NCBI GenBank assembly: GCA_963766765.1
Contig: CAVYBR010000015.1
Coordinates: 124,001-188,000, forward strand
Direction of reading: 5' to 3'
Source: JACCQS01 sp963766765
GTDB lineage: Bacteria; Actinomycetota; Actinomycetes; Mycobacteriales; Geodermatophilaceae
DNA: 64,000 nt
Within the stretch, counting starts at the first letter, position 1; each line of letters opens with the position of its first letter. The notes beneath the pieces were generated by a model, which was not told the DNA's origin, did not search any database, and saw only the letters and a program-made list of their open reading frames with translations. The translations under genes and the position numbers were made by a program. Positions 56,812 to 64,000 of this stretch are shown here, piece after piece.

Positions 56812-57999
56812 GTGACCGACACCTCCGCGCCGCGCGGGGCTCGCGAGTTGCTGATCGGCGCTCCACTGGCGGTCAAGCTCGACCGGGCCTTGCCACCCAC
56901 CGAGGTGCAGGCCTGGCTCGCCGACGCCCTCCCCGGTCTGGCCGCGAGGCTGGCACCCCAGAGTTCGGTTCGGATTCCGCTGCGGCGCTGGCAGTTGCTC
57001 TCCGCGCTCGGACGCACCGATCTCGTCGTGGCCCGGCTGCTCGAGGGCCATCTCGACGCACTGGCCATCCTGGCGGAGGCCGGGCGGACGGCAGTTCCCG
57101 GGGCACTGTACGGAGTCTGGGCCTCGGCATCCGGCGGCACCGGCCTCTCGCTGAGCTCGGGCGGCGCGGAGCCGGGCGGCGGTTTGCCAGCGAACCGCCA
57201 GACCTCTGGCGGTTTGCCAGCGAACCGCCAAGAGGTGGGGGTGGCCGAACGGGCTGCCGAGATGTCCGAACGCCTCCTCAGCGGGACGATGCGGTTCTGC
57301 TCCGGGGCACCGTTGCTCGATCGGGCGTTGACCACCTGCCGCAACGAGGCCGGTGAGCTGATGCTCCTCGACATCGCGGTGCGCGGCCCGGAGCTGCGGC
57401 CGGTCCCGGGTAGCTGGCCGGCACTCGGGATGGATGCCAGCGCGAGCACGGACATCGACGTGGTCGACCTGCCGGTCGATGCCGCCGCGATCGTCGGGCC
57501 GGCCGGCTTCTATCTCGAACGACCCGGGCTGCACCTCGGCGGAATGGGTGTCGCCGCGGTCTGGCTCGGCGGCCTGCAGGGATTGCTCGACGCGTCCCTC
57601 CGGGTCTTGGGCGACCGCACACCCGACGAGCACGCGAAAGCCCACATCGGTGCGGTCACGGTCGCTGTCGAATCCGCCGCCGCGACCCTGGTCAGCGCCG
57701 CTGACCGGCTTCGCGGCGGTCCGGTGGATCCGGCTACGGGGCTCAGCGCGCTCCCCATTGATGACCTCGCCCGGATGGCGCTGCTCTGCCGGAGCGCGGT
57801 CGAAGCCGCCGTCGGCGAGGGCACTCGTCGGCTGCCCCGAGTGGTGGGGCCGGTAGGGCTCGGCCGGGATGGTGATTTCGCCCATCAGCTGGCGGACCTC
57901 GAAGTCTTCGTGCGCCAGCACCACGGCGAGCGCGACCTCGCCCGGCTCGGTACGGCGGAGGTCCCCGAGCCGTGGACCGACGGCCCGGTGTTCGGGTGA
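56812..57999 (+). CDS. Acyl-CoA dehydrogenase-like protein of a glycosylation cluster
   Basis: 395 residues, GTG start. The fold is deduced from TVPGALYGVWAS-like and GFYLERPGLHLGGMGVAAVWLGGLQG segments and from cluster context; it is shorter and more divergent than catalytic acyl-CoA dehydrogenases, and I cannot place a catalytic Glu. Two palindromic repeats encode GGLPANRQ twice in a loop (residues ~123-140). A TAAGTT box 6 bases before the GTG, in a dyad ACAGCG..CGCTGT (56794-56813), suggests leaderless, regulated transcription. It heads a chain of 4-base overlaps. Confidence 0.65.
   Translation: MTDTSAPRGARELLIGAPLAVKLDRALPPTEVQAWLADALPGLAARLAPQSSVRIPLRRWQLLSALGRTDLVVARLLEGHLDALAILAEAGRTAVPGALYGVWASASGGTGLSLSSGGAEPGGGLPANRQTSGGLPANRQEVGVAERAAEMSERLLSGTMRFCSGAPLLDRALTTCRNEAGELMLLDIAVRGPELRPVPGSWPALGMDASASTDIDVVDLPVDAAAIVGPAGFYLERPGLHLGGMGVAAVWLGGLQGLLDASLRVLGDRTPDEHAKAHIGAVTVAVESAAATLVSAADRLRGGPVDPATGLSALPIDDLARMALLCRSAVEAAVGEGTRRLPRVVGPVGLGRDGDFAHQLADLEVFVRQHHGERDLARLGTAEVPEPWTDGPVFG
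57178..57230 (+). repeat. Two palindromes inside the acyl-CoA dehydrogenase-like gene
   Basis: GGCGGTTTGCCAG followed by CGAACCGCC occurs at 57178-57199 and 57207-57230 (imperfect arms, one G for A change in both copies). Both are in frame and translate to GGLPANRQ, the same peptide as in the MBL-fold tail at 489-559. Both copies share the substitution, so one probably arose by local duplication of the other. Confidence 0.85.
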
Positions 58000-58073
58000 G
58001 CGCGGCCACCCCGGCCCACGTGGTGGTCTTGCTCGGCCAGAGCGTTCGCAAGCGGTCGGTCCCGCTCAGATGA
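57996..58073 (+). CDS. 25-codon bridging ORF with overlaps at both ends
   Basis: GTG 57996 overlaps the upstream stop (GTGA) and the terminal TGA (58071-58073) overlaps the next gene's ATG (ATGA). The product begins VSAATPAHVVVLLGQSVRK. The 70-base gap between the two main genes is thus completely covered by one small frame. It may simply pass ribosomes on to the deacetylase gene. The product need not be functional. Confidence 0.45.
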   Translation: MSAATPAHVVVLLGQSVRKRSVPLR

Positions 58074-59449
58074 CCCGCGTGATCACCGCGCCAGGTCAGC
58101 CCGCAGCACTCTGGACCAGAGCACTCGAACTCCTGGCGGCGCACCAACCGGCGGATCTGCTGGAACTCGTCGAGGGTGACCGGCTCGTCGTCGCCGTCCC
58201 TCACCCTGACGACGAGACGTTGGCCGTCGGCGGCATCCTGCGCCGGCTGCAGGAGAGCGGGGTTCACATCGTCCTGGCGCTGATGAGCGCTGGCGATGCT
58301 GCCTACGGGGGGTCCGGCGAGCCGGCGGCCGCCCTCGCGCGGATCCGGATCAGGGAGTTCCACGAGGCGATCGGCGCGCTCGGCCTCGCCGCCGCCGAGG
58401 TGCACCTTCTCGATCTCCCGGACGGTCGGCTCACCGCGCACGAAGGCGAGATGGTCGACGCACTGACCGATCTCGTGGCCACCGAGCCGGTTCGTACCCA
58501 GAGCCGGACAGCCGTGCTGGCTCCGTGGACGAAGGACCCGCACCCCGATCACCGGGCCGTCGGCCGCGCCGCCGGGGTGGCGGCGAGACGGGTCGGTTCC
58601 ATGCGCTGGTCCTACCCGGTCTGGATGCGTCACAACCTGCGCCCGGACGACCCCGAGATCCCGTGGCCACACCTCCGGCGGGTGGCGCTGGACGCCGACG
58701 AGCGGGAACGCAAGCGCGCGGCGATCGAGCTCTACGGCAGTCAGCTCGACCCGCCCAGTCCCGAGGTCGGGCCGGTGCTTCCGCCGCACGCGATCGCGCA
58801 CTTCACCGACGGCAACGAACTGTTGATCCGGCCGGCCCCGGGCGAAGAGGAGGCCAAAGCGCATTTCGACGCGCTCTATGAGGGAAACGCCGATCCTTGG
58901 GAGGTCGGAACCAGTTGGTACGAGCGGCGCAAGCGTTCGGTGCTGCTGGCCAGCTTGCCGCGGGAGCGCTACACCCTCGGGTGGGAGCCCGGCGCCGCGA
59001 TGGGCTTCCTGAGTGCCGAACTCGCCTCGCGCTGCGATCGGTTGGTTGCCAGCGACGTCAGCCCGCGCGCGATTGCCGGCGCCCGCGAGCGCGTGGCCGC
59101 AGCGCATGTTCGCTTCGCTGTCGCGCAGACGCCGGTTGAGCCGCCGGACTTGATGCCGGGTAGCTGTGACCTCGTTGTGCTCAGCGAATTCCTCTATTAC
59201 CTGCCCGACGAGGCGCGAGCGAGAACGGTCAGGCTGGCCGTCGACCTGCTCCGGTCAGGCGGTCATCTCGTCGTCGTCCACTGGCGAGGTCACCCGGCCG
59301 ATGCGCACTGCTCAGGCGAGCAGGCCAATGCCGAGGCAGCCGCCTCTCTGGGACGCAGCCTGGTCCACCACACGGACGAGTCCTTCGTCCTCGACATCTC
59401 CGAGAAGGTCAACGACTTCGCCAGCTCGCAGCGCGGCCAGCCGAGATGA
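58070..59449 (+). CDS. PIG-L deacetylase fused to SAM methyltransferase
   Basis: 459 residues. Residues ~1-235 form a PIG-L/LmbE domain with the zinc site PHPDDE and the late HPDHRAVG. Residues ~250-459 form a NodS-like class I methyltransferase (FDALYEGNADPWEVGTSWYERRK, VLSEFLYYLP), with SAM motif I slightly altered (GWEPGAAMGFLSAELA). It should deacetylate an N-acetylated sugar and methylate the product. It is followed by a glycosyltransferase (ATGA overlap). The set resembles known actinobacterial and proteobacterial clusters without a proven product. Confidence 0.88.
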   Translation: MTRVITAPGQPAALWTRALELLAAHQPADLLELVEGDRLVVAVPHPDDETLAVGGILRRLQESGVHIVLALMSAGDAAYGGSGEPAAALARIRIREFHEAIGALGLAAAEVHLLDLPDGRLTAHEGEMVDALTDLVATEPVRTQSRTAVLAPWTKDPHPDHRAVGRAAGVAARRVGSMRWSYPVWMRHNLRPDDPEIPWPHLRRVALDADERERKRAAIELYGSQLDPPSPEVGPVLPPHAIAHFTDGNELLIRPAPGEEEAKAHFDALYEGNADPWEVGTSWYERRKRSVLLASLPRERYTLGWEPGAAMGFLSAELASRCDRLVASDVSPRAIAGARERVAAAHVRFAVAQTPVEPPDLMPGSCDLVVLSEFLYYLPDEARARTVRLAVDLLRSGGHLVVVHWRGHPADAHCSGEQANAEAAASLGRSLVHHTDESFVLDISEKVNDFASSQRGQPR

Positions 59450-60273
59450 CCATCCGGAATTCCGGTCGCTCGGTCGACATCGTGGTTGTCGTCCCTGCCC
59501 GCAACGAGTCGGCCCGGATTGCATCCTGCCTGGACAGCGTGCGGATCAGCCTGCAGAGCGCCGTCGCGGCCGGTGCCGTCCGGAACGCGGCAGTCGCCGT
59601 CGTCGGGCACCACTGCAGCGACGACACGCTCGGTCGAGCCCAGCGCGCCCTGTCCGGCGTCCCGCATGTCCTCGTTGCGGACTCGACATCGCCGACCGTC
59701 GGAGATGTGCGGGCGCACGGTGTTCAAGCGGCCTTGGATCTGCTCCCGTCGCCGGCGTCGCGGGCATCGTGCCCGGAAGGTTCACATCACGCTGGCGCGG
59801 CGTCACGCGACGTGTGGATCCTGAACACGGATGCGGATTCGATCGTGCCCTCGACGTGGGTCATCGACGTGTTGGCGTCGGCGCGCGGCGACCATCAGGC
59901 AGTCATCGGCCTGGCGCAGCTGCCTCGGCGACCGGTGCCGGGTCATCTTGACGGCCAGCACAATTCAGGATCGCTGATCGCCTATCGTCGAATCATCCGC
60001 AACGGGCTCCATGGCGGCTCACACGATCACGTGTACGGCGCCAACCTCGCGGTCCGGGCTGATGCGTACTCGGCAGTGGGTGGGTTCGGGTCGATCCCGC
60101 TCGGCGAAGACCGCGCGCTGCTGGACGCACTGGTCAGTCACGGCCGACCGGTCGTACGCCCGCGCACGGTCGTCGTCACGACCAGCGACCGGCGCACCGG
60201 CCGCGCAGTCGGGGGTCTGGCCACGCTGCTGGACTCACTCGATCGCGCCCATAGTCGGCCTACCACCAGCTGA
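59446..60273 (+). CDS. Family 2 glycosyltransferase
   Basis: 275 residues. The GT-A opening VVVVPARNESARIASCLDSV, the DxD metal site in NTDADSIVPSTW and the acceptor segment GGFGSIPLGEDRALLDAL match GT2 enzymes. It overlaps the PIG-L/methyltransferase gene by four bases, so it is part of the same pathway and would transfer the sugar that the partner modifies. No membrane helix is seen. The acceptor is unknown. Confidence 0.87.
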   Translation: MTIRNSGRSVDIVVVVPARNESARIASCLDSVRISLQSAVAAGAVRNAAVAVVGHHCSDDTLGRAQRALSGVPHVLVADSTSPTVGDVRAHGVQAALDLLPSPASRASCPEGSHHAGAASRDVWILNTDADSIVPSTWVIDVLASARGDHQAVIGLAQLPRRPVPGHLDGQHNSGSLIAYRRIIRNGLHGGSHDHVYGANLAVRADAYSAVGGFGSIPLGEDRALLDALVSHGRPVVRPRTVVVTTSDRRTGRAVGGLATLLDSLDRAHSRPTTS

Positions 60274-60292
60274 CGCAACGCGAGAATGGGCT

Positions 60293-60895
60293 GTGCCCAA
60301 GCGACTCTTCGTGGCGCTGATGCCGCCGCGCCCTGCGCTCGACGAACTCGCCGCCGCGGTGCAGCCACTCCGGGCCGAGGCGCCGACGGTCCGCTGGTCC
60401 CGCACGGAGAGCTGGCATCTGACGCTCGTGTTTCTGGGTGCGGTCGAGGAGACCGCCGTCGGGCTGTTGGTGGACGGCCTCGCGCGGGTCGCGCACGACC
60501 ACTTGCCGATCCAGCTTCAGATCGCCGGAGGAGGTCACTTCGACAACCGGGTGCTGTGGGCCGGGCTCGCCGGTGATCGGGCAGCCCTCCGGCGGCTCGC
60601 AGAATCGGTCCGTGCCGTCGCCCGGCACGCTGCCCTCGACGGGGAGAGCAAGCCCTTTCGAGGACACATCACGCTGGCCCGGAAATCCCGCGGCGACGAT
60701 CTGGGCCATCTCGCGGACCGGTTGCGCGGGTTCACCGGCTCGCCCTGGACCGCGACCGAGTTGTTCCTGGTCGAGAGTCGGCTCGGCGCCGGGCCTGGCC
60801 GGACGGCGCAGCATGAGATCTACGCGCGGTATTCATCGCGGGCGACGCACGGCCCAGGGTCCGCCCAAGGGGTGGCGGAATCATCCGGTCGCTGA
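60293..60895 (+). CDS. thpR: RNA 2',3'-cyclic phosphodiesterase (ThpR)
   Basis: 200 residues. Both catalytic H-x-T motifs are visible, SWHLTLVFLG and RGHITLARK, in the 2H phosphoesterase fold beginning KRLFVALMPP. It opens 2',3'-cyclic phosphates at RNA ends. GTG 60293 is chosen because it gives the family N-terminus. It follows the glycosyltransferase gene by 19 bases, but a functional link is not implied. Confidence 0.92.
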   Translation: MPKRLFVALMPPRPALDELAAAVQPLRAEAPTVRWSRTESWHLTLVFLGAVEETAVGLLVDGLARVAHDHLPIQLQIAGGGHFDNRVLWAGLAGDRAALRRLAESVRAVARHAALDGESKPFRGHITLARKSRGDDLGHLADRLRGFTGSPWTATELFLVESRLGAGPGRTAQHEIYARYSSRATHGPGSAQGVAESSGR

Positions 60896-60937
60896 TCGGA
60901 CCGAAAGCTCCGTACCCGCCGCAACTACCATCCGCGC

Positions 60938-62875
60938 ATGGCTGAACGCGGGGTCCCTTTCTCCCGCGGGCTGACGATCCTCGGCTTGACCGGCGTTCTG
61001 GTGAGCGGCTGTGTGGCCGACCTGACGGCGTATGCGCCGGTCGCCAAGCCGGAGCTCACGCCCGGGCCGCCGCGCTTCGAGGTCGTGTCCGAGCAGGACT
61101 GCCCCGACATCGACTTCGAGTGCGTACGCCTAGCCGTACCGCGGGATCACTATTCCGATGACCCGACGATGTGGGAGGTGGACTTCGCCATCCGGCGCGC
61201 GGATGGCGAGGCCAAGGGCACGTTCGTGACGATCACCGGTGGCCCGGGCTCCAGTGGACTGTCCGCGGCCGACTACTACACCGACGCGATGCCGACGGGG
61301 ATCACCGACAACTACGACATCGTCTTCCTCGACCAGCGTGGGATCGGCGCCTCCCAGCCGGTCACCTGCGACGAGGCGGCCGCTGCCTACTACGACACCG
61401 ACTCGGATCTGTGGGATGCCGACCAGCGCGACCAGGTCATCGCGGACGCGCAGACCTTTGTCGACGACTGCGTCGACGAGTCGGGGGTCAGCGAATCGGA
61501 CCTGGCCTTCTACTCGACCGTTCAGGCAGTCGAGGATCTCGAGGCCTTTCGCGCCTACCTGGGCGTCGACAAGCTCAGCCTGTACGGCGAGAGCTACGGC
61601 ACGCAGTACGTCCAGACCTATGCCGCCGCGCACCCCGAGCACGTGGCATCGCTGATCGTGGACGGGGTCGTCGACCTGACCATCGGGGCGATCCCCTACT
61701 ACATCGAAACCGCGCGGGCCTTCGGCGACGTCGTCGAGGCGACACTGGACGCCTGCGATCGCGCGAACGACTGCGCCTCGGACGCGCCCGGGGAAGCAGT
61801 GCAGACATACGAGGACCTGGTAACCGAACTGGAGGCGGGGTCGATCGAGTACGAGTTCCCCATGCCGGACGGGACCACCGAGACCCGGGAGTTCACCGCG
61901 AGCGACCTGTCGGTGGCCGCCAGTGGTTTCGCCAACTCGTTGGGCGTCCGGATGCAGCTCCAGCGAGCCGTCAACTCGGCAGCCGAGGGCAACATCGTCC
62001 CGTTGGCCCGGCTTGCCTACAGCGCCAGCTCGGAGGACGCCGAGGACTTCGAACCCGAGGTCGACCCGTCGTTCTCCGATGCGATGTTCTACGCCGTCGA
62101 GTGCCAGGACTACTCCTACTACTTCGGCGCCGGCAGTCCGCGCGAGCGACTCGACCTGTGGATCGACGCCGTCGAGGCGTCGGGCGTCGACGACGAGTTC
62201 TTGGGCGGTATCGCGTTCGGCGACGTGCCCTGCCTGGTCTGGCCATCCACGGATGACTTTGTTCGCCGCCCGGCCCCACTCGCGGACACGTCGTACCCGG
62301 TGTTCGTCCTCAACTCCAACACCGACCCGAACACGCCGGCCGACAACGCGACCCGGGTCTTCGGCCGGCTGGACGAGTCCTACCTGGTGGTCCTCGACGG
62401 CGGGCCACACGTCATCTTCGGGTGGGGCTATCGCTGCGTCGACGACCTCATCGGCGACTTCCTGGGCGACGGGGAGCTGCCGGTCAACCGGATCACGTTG
62501 TGCGACGGGTCGATTGCCGATCCCTACGCGCCGAACGCGCCAGGGACTGAACCGGAGTACGTCGATGCCCCGACCACTGTTGCCGCGATTGCGAACTCGG
62601 TGCTCAACAACATCGAGTACTTCGACTGGTTCGGCGACGACGTCCTCGAGATGGGCTGCGATGCCGGAGGCGCGCTGACCTACTCGCCATCCAACAGTGG
62701 GGCGGACCTGACCTTCGCGGCCTGTGAATTCACCGAAGGCGTGCCGGTGGATGGGACCGGCACGGTCCGGTTCAGTGGATCGGCCACCTTGGATGTCACG
62801 TTGCCCTTTGCCGATCTTGTCTCCGTGCCCGGTGGTGCCATCACCGGGACATTTCGCGGCCAGCCTGTTGTGTGA
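60938..62875 (+). CDS. Secreted alpha/beta-hydrolase lipoprotein (tripeptidyl aminopeptidase-like)
   Basis: 645 residues. The signal peptide ends LVSGC (lipobox). The hydrolase core has TITGGPGSSG (oxyanion), FLDQRGIGAS, the nucleophile LYGESYGTQYVQTYA, and a C-terminal GGPHVIFGWGYRCVDDL His region, as in the secreted Streptomyces tripeptidyl aminopeptidase/SlpD family. After ~530 residues a beta-rich extension (GTGTVRFSGSATLDVTLPF) of unknown role follows. It is membrane-anchored outside the cell and probably degrades peptides. Confidence 0.88.
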   Translation: MAERGVPFSRGLTILGLTGVLVSGCVADLTAYAPVAKPELTPGPPRFEVVSEQDCPDIDFECVRLAVPRDHYSDDPTMWEVDFAIRRADGEAKGTFVTITGGPGSSGLSAADYYTDAMPTGITDNYDIVFLDQRGIGASQPVTCDEAAAAYYDTDSDLWDADQRDQVIADAQTFVDDCVDESGVSESDLAFYSTVQAVEDLEAFRAYLGVDKLSLYGESYGTQYVQTYAAAHPEHVASLIVDGVVDLTIGAIPYYIETARAFGDVVEATLDACDRANDCASDAPGEAVQTYEDLVTELEAGSIEYEFPMPDGTTETREFTASDLSVAASGFANSLGVRMQLQRAVNSAAEGNIVPLARLAYSASSEDAEDFEPEVDPSFSDAMFYAVECQDYSYYFGAGSPRERLDLWIDAVEASGVDDEFLGGIAFGDVPCLVWPSTDDFVRRPAPLADTSYPVFVLNSNTDPNTPADNATRVFGRLDESYLVVLDGGPHVIFGWGYRCVDDLIGDFLGDGELPVNRITLCDGSIADPYAPNAPGTEPEYVDAPTTVAAIANSVLNNIEYFDWFGDDVLEMGCDAGGALTYSPSNSGADLTFAACEFTEGVPVDGTGTVRFSGSATLDVTLPFADLVSVPGGAITGTFRGQPVV

Positions 62876-62881
62876 GCGCGC

Positions 62882-64000
62882 CTAGTCCCGGTCGAGCAGA
62901 GCGTGCGCCGCGTTGTGCCCGCCGATCCCGCTGACCGCTCCCCCGCGTACCGCTCCGCCGCTGGCCGCATAGACCAGCCGCGGCTCGTCGGTCTCGACGC
63001 CCCACATGCCCGACTGCGAATCCTGCACCGCCCACGGCCAGGAGAGCTCGCCGTGAAAGATGTTGCCGCCCGGCATCGCCAAGGCCGCTTCGACATCGAG
63101 GGGGGAGGCGGCGTGTACGCACAGGGCGCCGGTCGAATCCTTGGCCAGGCAATCCTCCAGTGGCTCGGCGAGGATGCCGTTGAGTCCGTCAATGGCCAGT
63201 TGCGCGGCCTGGGCCCGAACTGCCTCGTTGTCCCGGTCGAAGAGCGCCGTCGGGGTGTGCAGCCCGAAGAGCGTCAGGGTCTGATAACCCGCGGCTCGTT
63301 CGGCTGGGCCGAGGATGGTCGGGTCGGACAGCGAGTGGCAGTAGACCTCGAAGGGCAGCGGATCTGGTAGCCGGCCGGCGGCTGCGGCGGCGTGGGCCGC
63401 GTCCAGCTGCGCTGCGGACTGGTTGACGTGCAGGGTTCCGGAGAAGGCCACCCGCGGATCCAGTCCCGAGCGCAGTTGGGGCAGCCGCGTGACGACCATG
63501 TTGAGCTTCACCTGGGCACCCACCGGACGGGCCGCGGGCGTACGGCCGCGCAGCATGTCCATGACCTGCGGTGCGACACCGGACACCACGGCTCCGGCCG
63601 AAACGCTCTGCGGGGCTCCGGACACATCCGTCCAGGAGACCTCCGCTGAATCCGCATCGACGGCGACGTTGCTGACCGTCGCTCCGACGGTGATCTCCGC
63701 GCCGAACCGCCGAGCTGCTTCGGCCATGGAGGCCGACACCGCGCCCATCCCACCGATCGGAACCCGCCACTGCCCGGAGCCATTGCCGATCAGGTGGTAG
63801 AGGAAGCAACGCGCTGCGAGGCCGTCGTCGGCGTGCAGGTCGGCGAAGGTGCCGATCAAGCCGTCGGTCAACGCGACCCCGCGTACGTGATCGTCGGCCA
63901 GCGCCCGGCCGACGAACTCCGCCAGCGGCAGGTCACGGAGGTCGGTCAGGATCTGCGGATCGCGCAGCTTGGACTCGATTTCCTTGATGGTGGCTAACGG
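62882..64000 (-). CDS. Phytoene desaturase-like FAD oxidoreductase, N-terminus off-window
   Basis: Partial: about 372 C-terminal residues are visible and the FAD-binding N-terminus lies beyond 64000. The segments FLYHLIGNGSGQWRVPIGGMGAVSASM, GGNIFHGELSWPWAVQ and the end VYAASGGAVRGGAVSGIGGHNAA match phytoene dehydrogenase-like NAD(P)/FAD oxidoreductases of actinobacteria. The substrate may be a carotenoid or another lipid. It converges with the lipoprotein gene, 6 bases apart. Confidence 0.85.
   Translation of the reverse strand, partial: PLATIKEIESKLRDPQILTDLRDLPLAEFVGRALADDHVRGVALTDGLIGTFADLHADDGLAARCFLYHLIGNGSGQWRVPIGGMGAVSASMAEAARRFGAEITVGATVSNVAVDADSAEVSWTDVSGAPQSVSAGAVVSGVAPQVMDMLRGRTPAARPVGAQVKLNMVVTRLPQLRSGLDPRVAFSGTLHVNQSAAQLDAAHAAAAAGRLPDPLPFEVYCHSLSDPTILGPAERAAGYQTLTLFGLHTPTALFDRDNEAVRAQAAQLAIDGLNGILAEPLEDCLAKDSTGALCVHAASPLDVEAALAMPGGNIFHGELSWPWAVQDSQSGMWGVETDEPRLVYAASGGAVRGGAVSGIGGHNAAHALLDRD

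Noticed and set aside
489..57230. Insertion-sequence ends
   Set aside because: No transposase gene or target-site duplication is seen near any copy; the elements are only 22-26 bases long.
56613..57455. N-terminal extension of PEP carboxykinase
   Set aside because: The extension is antisense to the acyl-CoA dehydrogenase-like gene; ATG 56612 has a strong ribosome site and gives the family-length protein.
1..64000. tRNA, rRNA, prophage or biosynthetic megasynthase
   Set aside because: Reading both strands showed no cloverleaf-like run with CCA-adjacent T-loop motif, no rRNA signature, and no phage or PKS/NRPS domains. A tRNAscan-SE run would be decisive for tRNAs.

Overview
The window is about 70% G+C, densely coded, and uses many GTG/TTG starts with 4-base stop/start overlaps (ATGA, GTGA). 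Its gene content points to a free-living actinomycete: GTP-dependent PEP carboxykinase, F420-type PPOX and luciferase-like oxidoreductases, an LPXTG-type surface protein, a HelD/HelR RNA polymerase-recycling ATPase, a branched-chain 2-oxoacid dehydrogenase, and small conserved actinobacterial proteins. I cannot name the genus. I see no rRNA, tRNA, CRISPR array, prophage or transposase gene.

Layout. 1-4.8 kb is a minus-strand run: a TetR regulator with an operator-like dyad, an MFS exporter, an SGNH hydrolase, an NTF2-like protein, an MBL-fold protein and a ferritin-like protein cut by the window edge. 4.85-10.3 kb carries YetF/DUF421 and a membrane partner, a HAD hydrolase coupled to a Rieske/DUF2231 protein, and a lysophospholipid acyltransferase coupled to a siroheme pathway in which the precorrin-2 dehydrogenase domain is duplicated. 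11.0-17.4 kb is the most striking locus: a cobalamin riboswitch with its own terminator controls an LPXTG-anchored alpha/alpha-barrel protein, a DUF4430 (transcobalamin beta-domain-like) surface protein and a complete ECF transporter (T, fused A-A', S). It looks like a cell-wall vitamin B12 capture and import system. 17.5-31.9 kb holds a FhuF-like protein, an LLM oxidoreductase, an acyl-CoA dehydrogenase, a broken NmrA gene, TrmL, a TAXI-type TRAP transporter whose permease is frameshifted, a membrane-protein pseudogene scrambled by an internal inversion, an amidase, an EamA transporter and a tyrosine phosphatase.

32-37.3 kb encodes E1alpha, E1beta and E2 of a 2-oxoacid dehydrogenase with two membrane proteins. 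37.3-44 kb has a patatin, LysE, a MarR-controlled YczE/FMN reductase/PPOX operon with a perfect 12-bp dyad, and an HxlR-MFS-thioesterase group. 44-54.7 kb has HelD/HelR, an S9 peptidase, GlpD and GlpK, an alpha/beta hydrolase, MFS and a DHFR-like protein. 54.8-64 kb has PEPCK, then an acyl-CoA dehydrogenase-like / micro-ORF / PIG-L-methyltransferase / glycosyltransferase chain joined by 4-base overlaps, ThpR, a lipoprotein peptidase and a truncated phytoene desaturase-like FAD protein.

Overlaid on the genes are at least five families of palindromic repeats. One has arms GGCGGTTT..AAACCGCC and is open in all frames; it lies inside two coding sequences and forms the C-terminus of a third. A second is centred on GTTATGCGCATAAC and occurs as 42-bp-spaced pairs between converging genes. 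A third, ACTTTCTCCGGAGAAAGT, occurs singly and as a 3-copy 42-bp array. Two more families are 62- or 70-nt hairpins at gene ends. A single further 62-nt hairpin may be a sixth. These families, together with the B12 locus, are the parts most worth following up.
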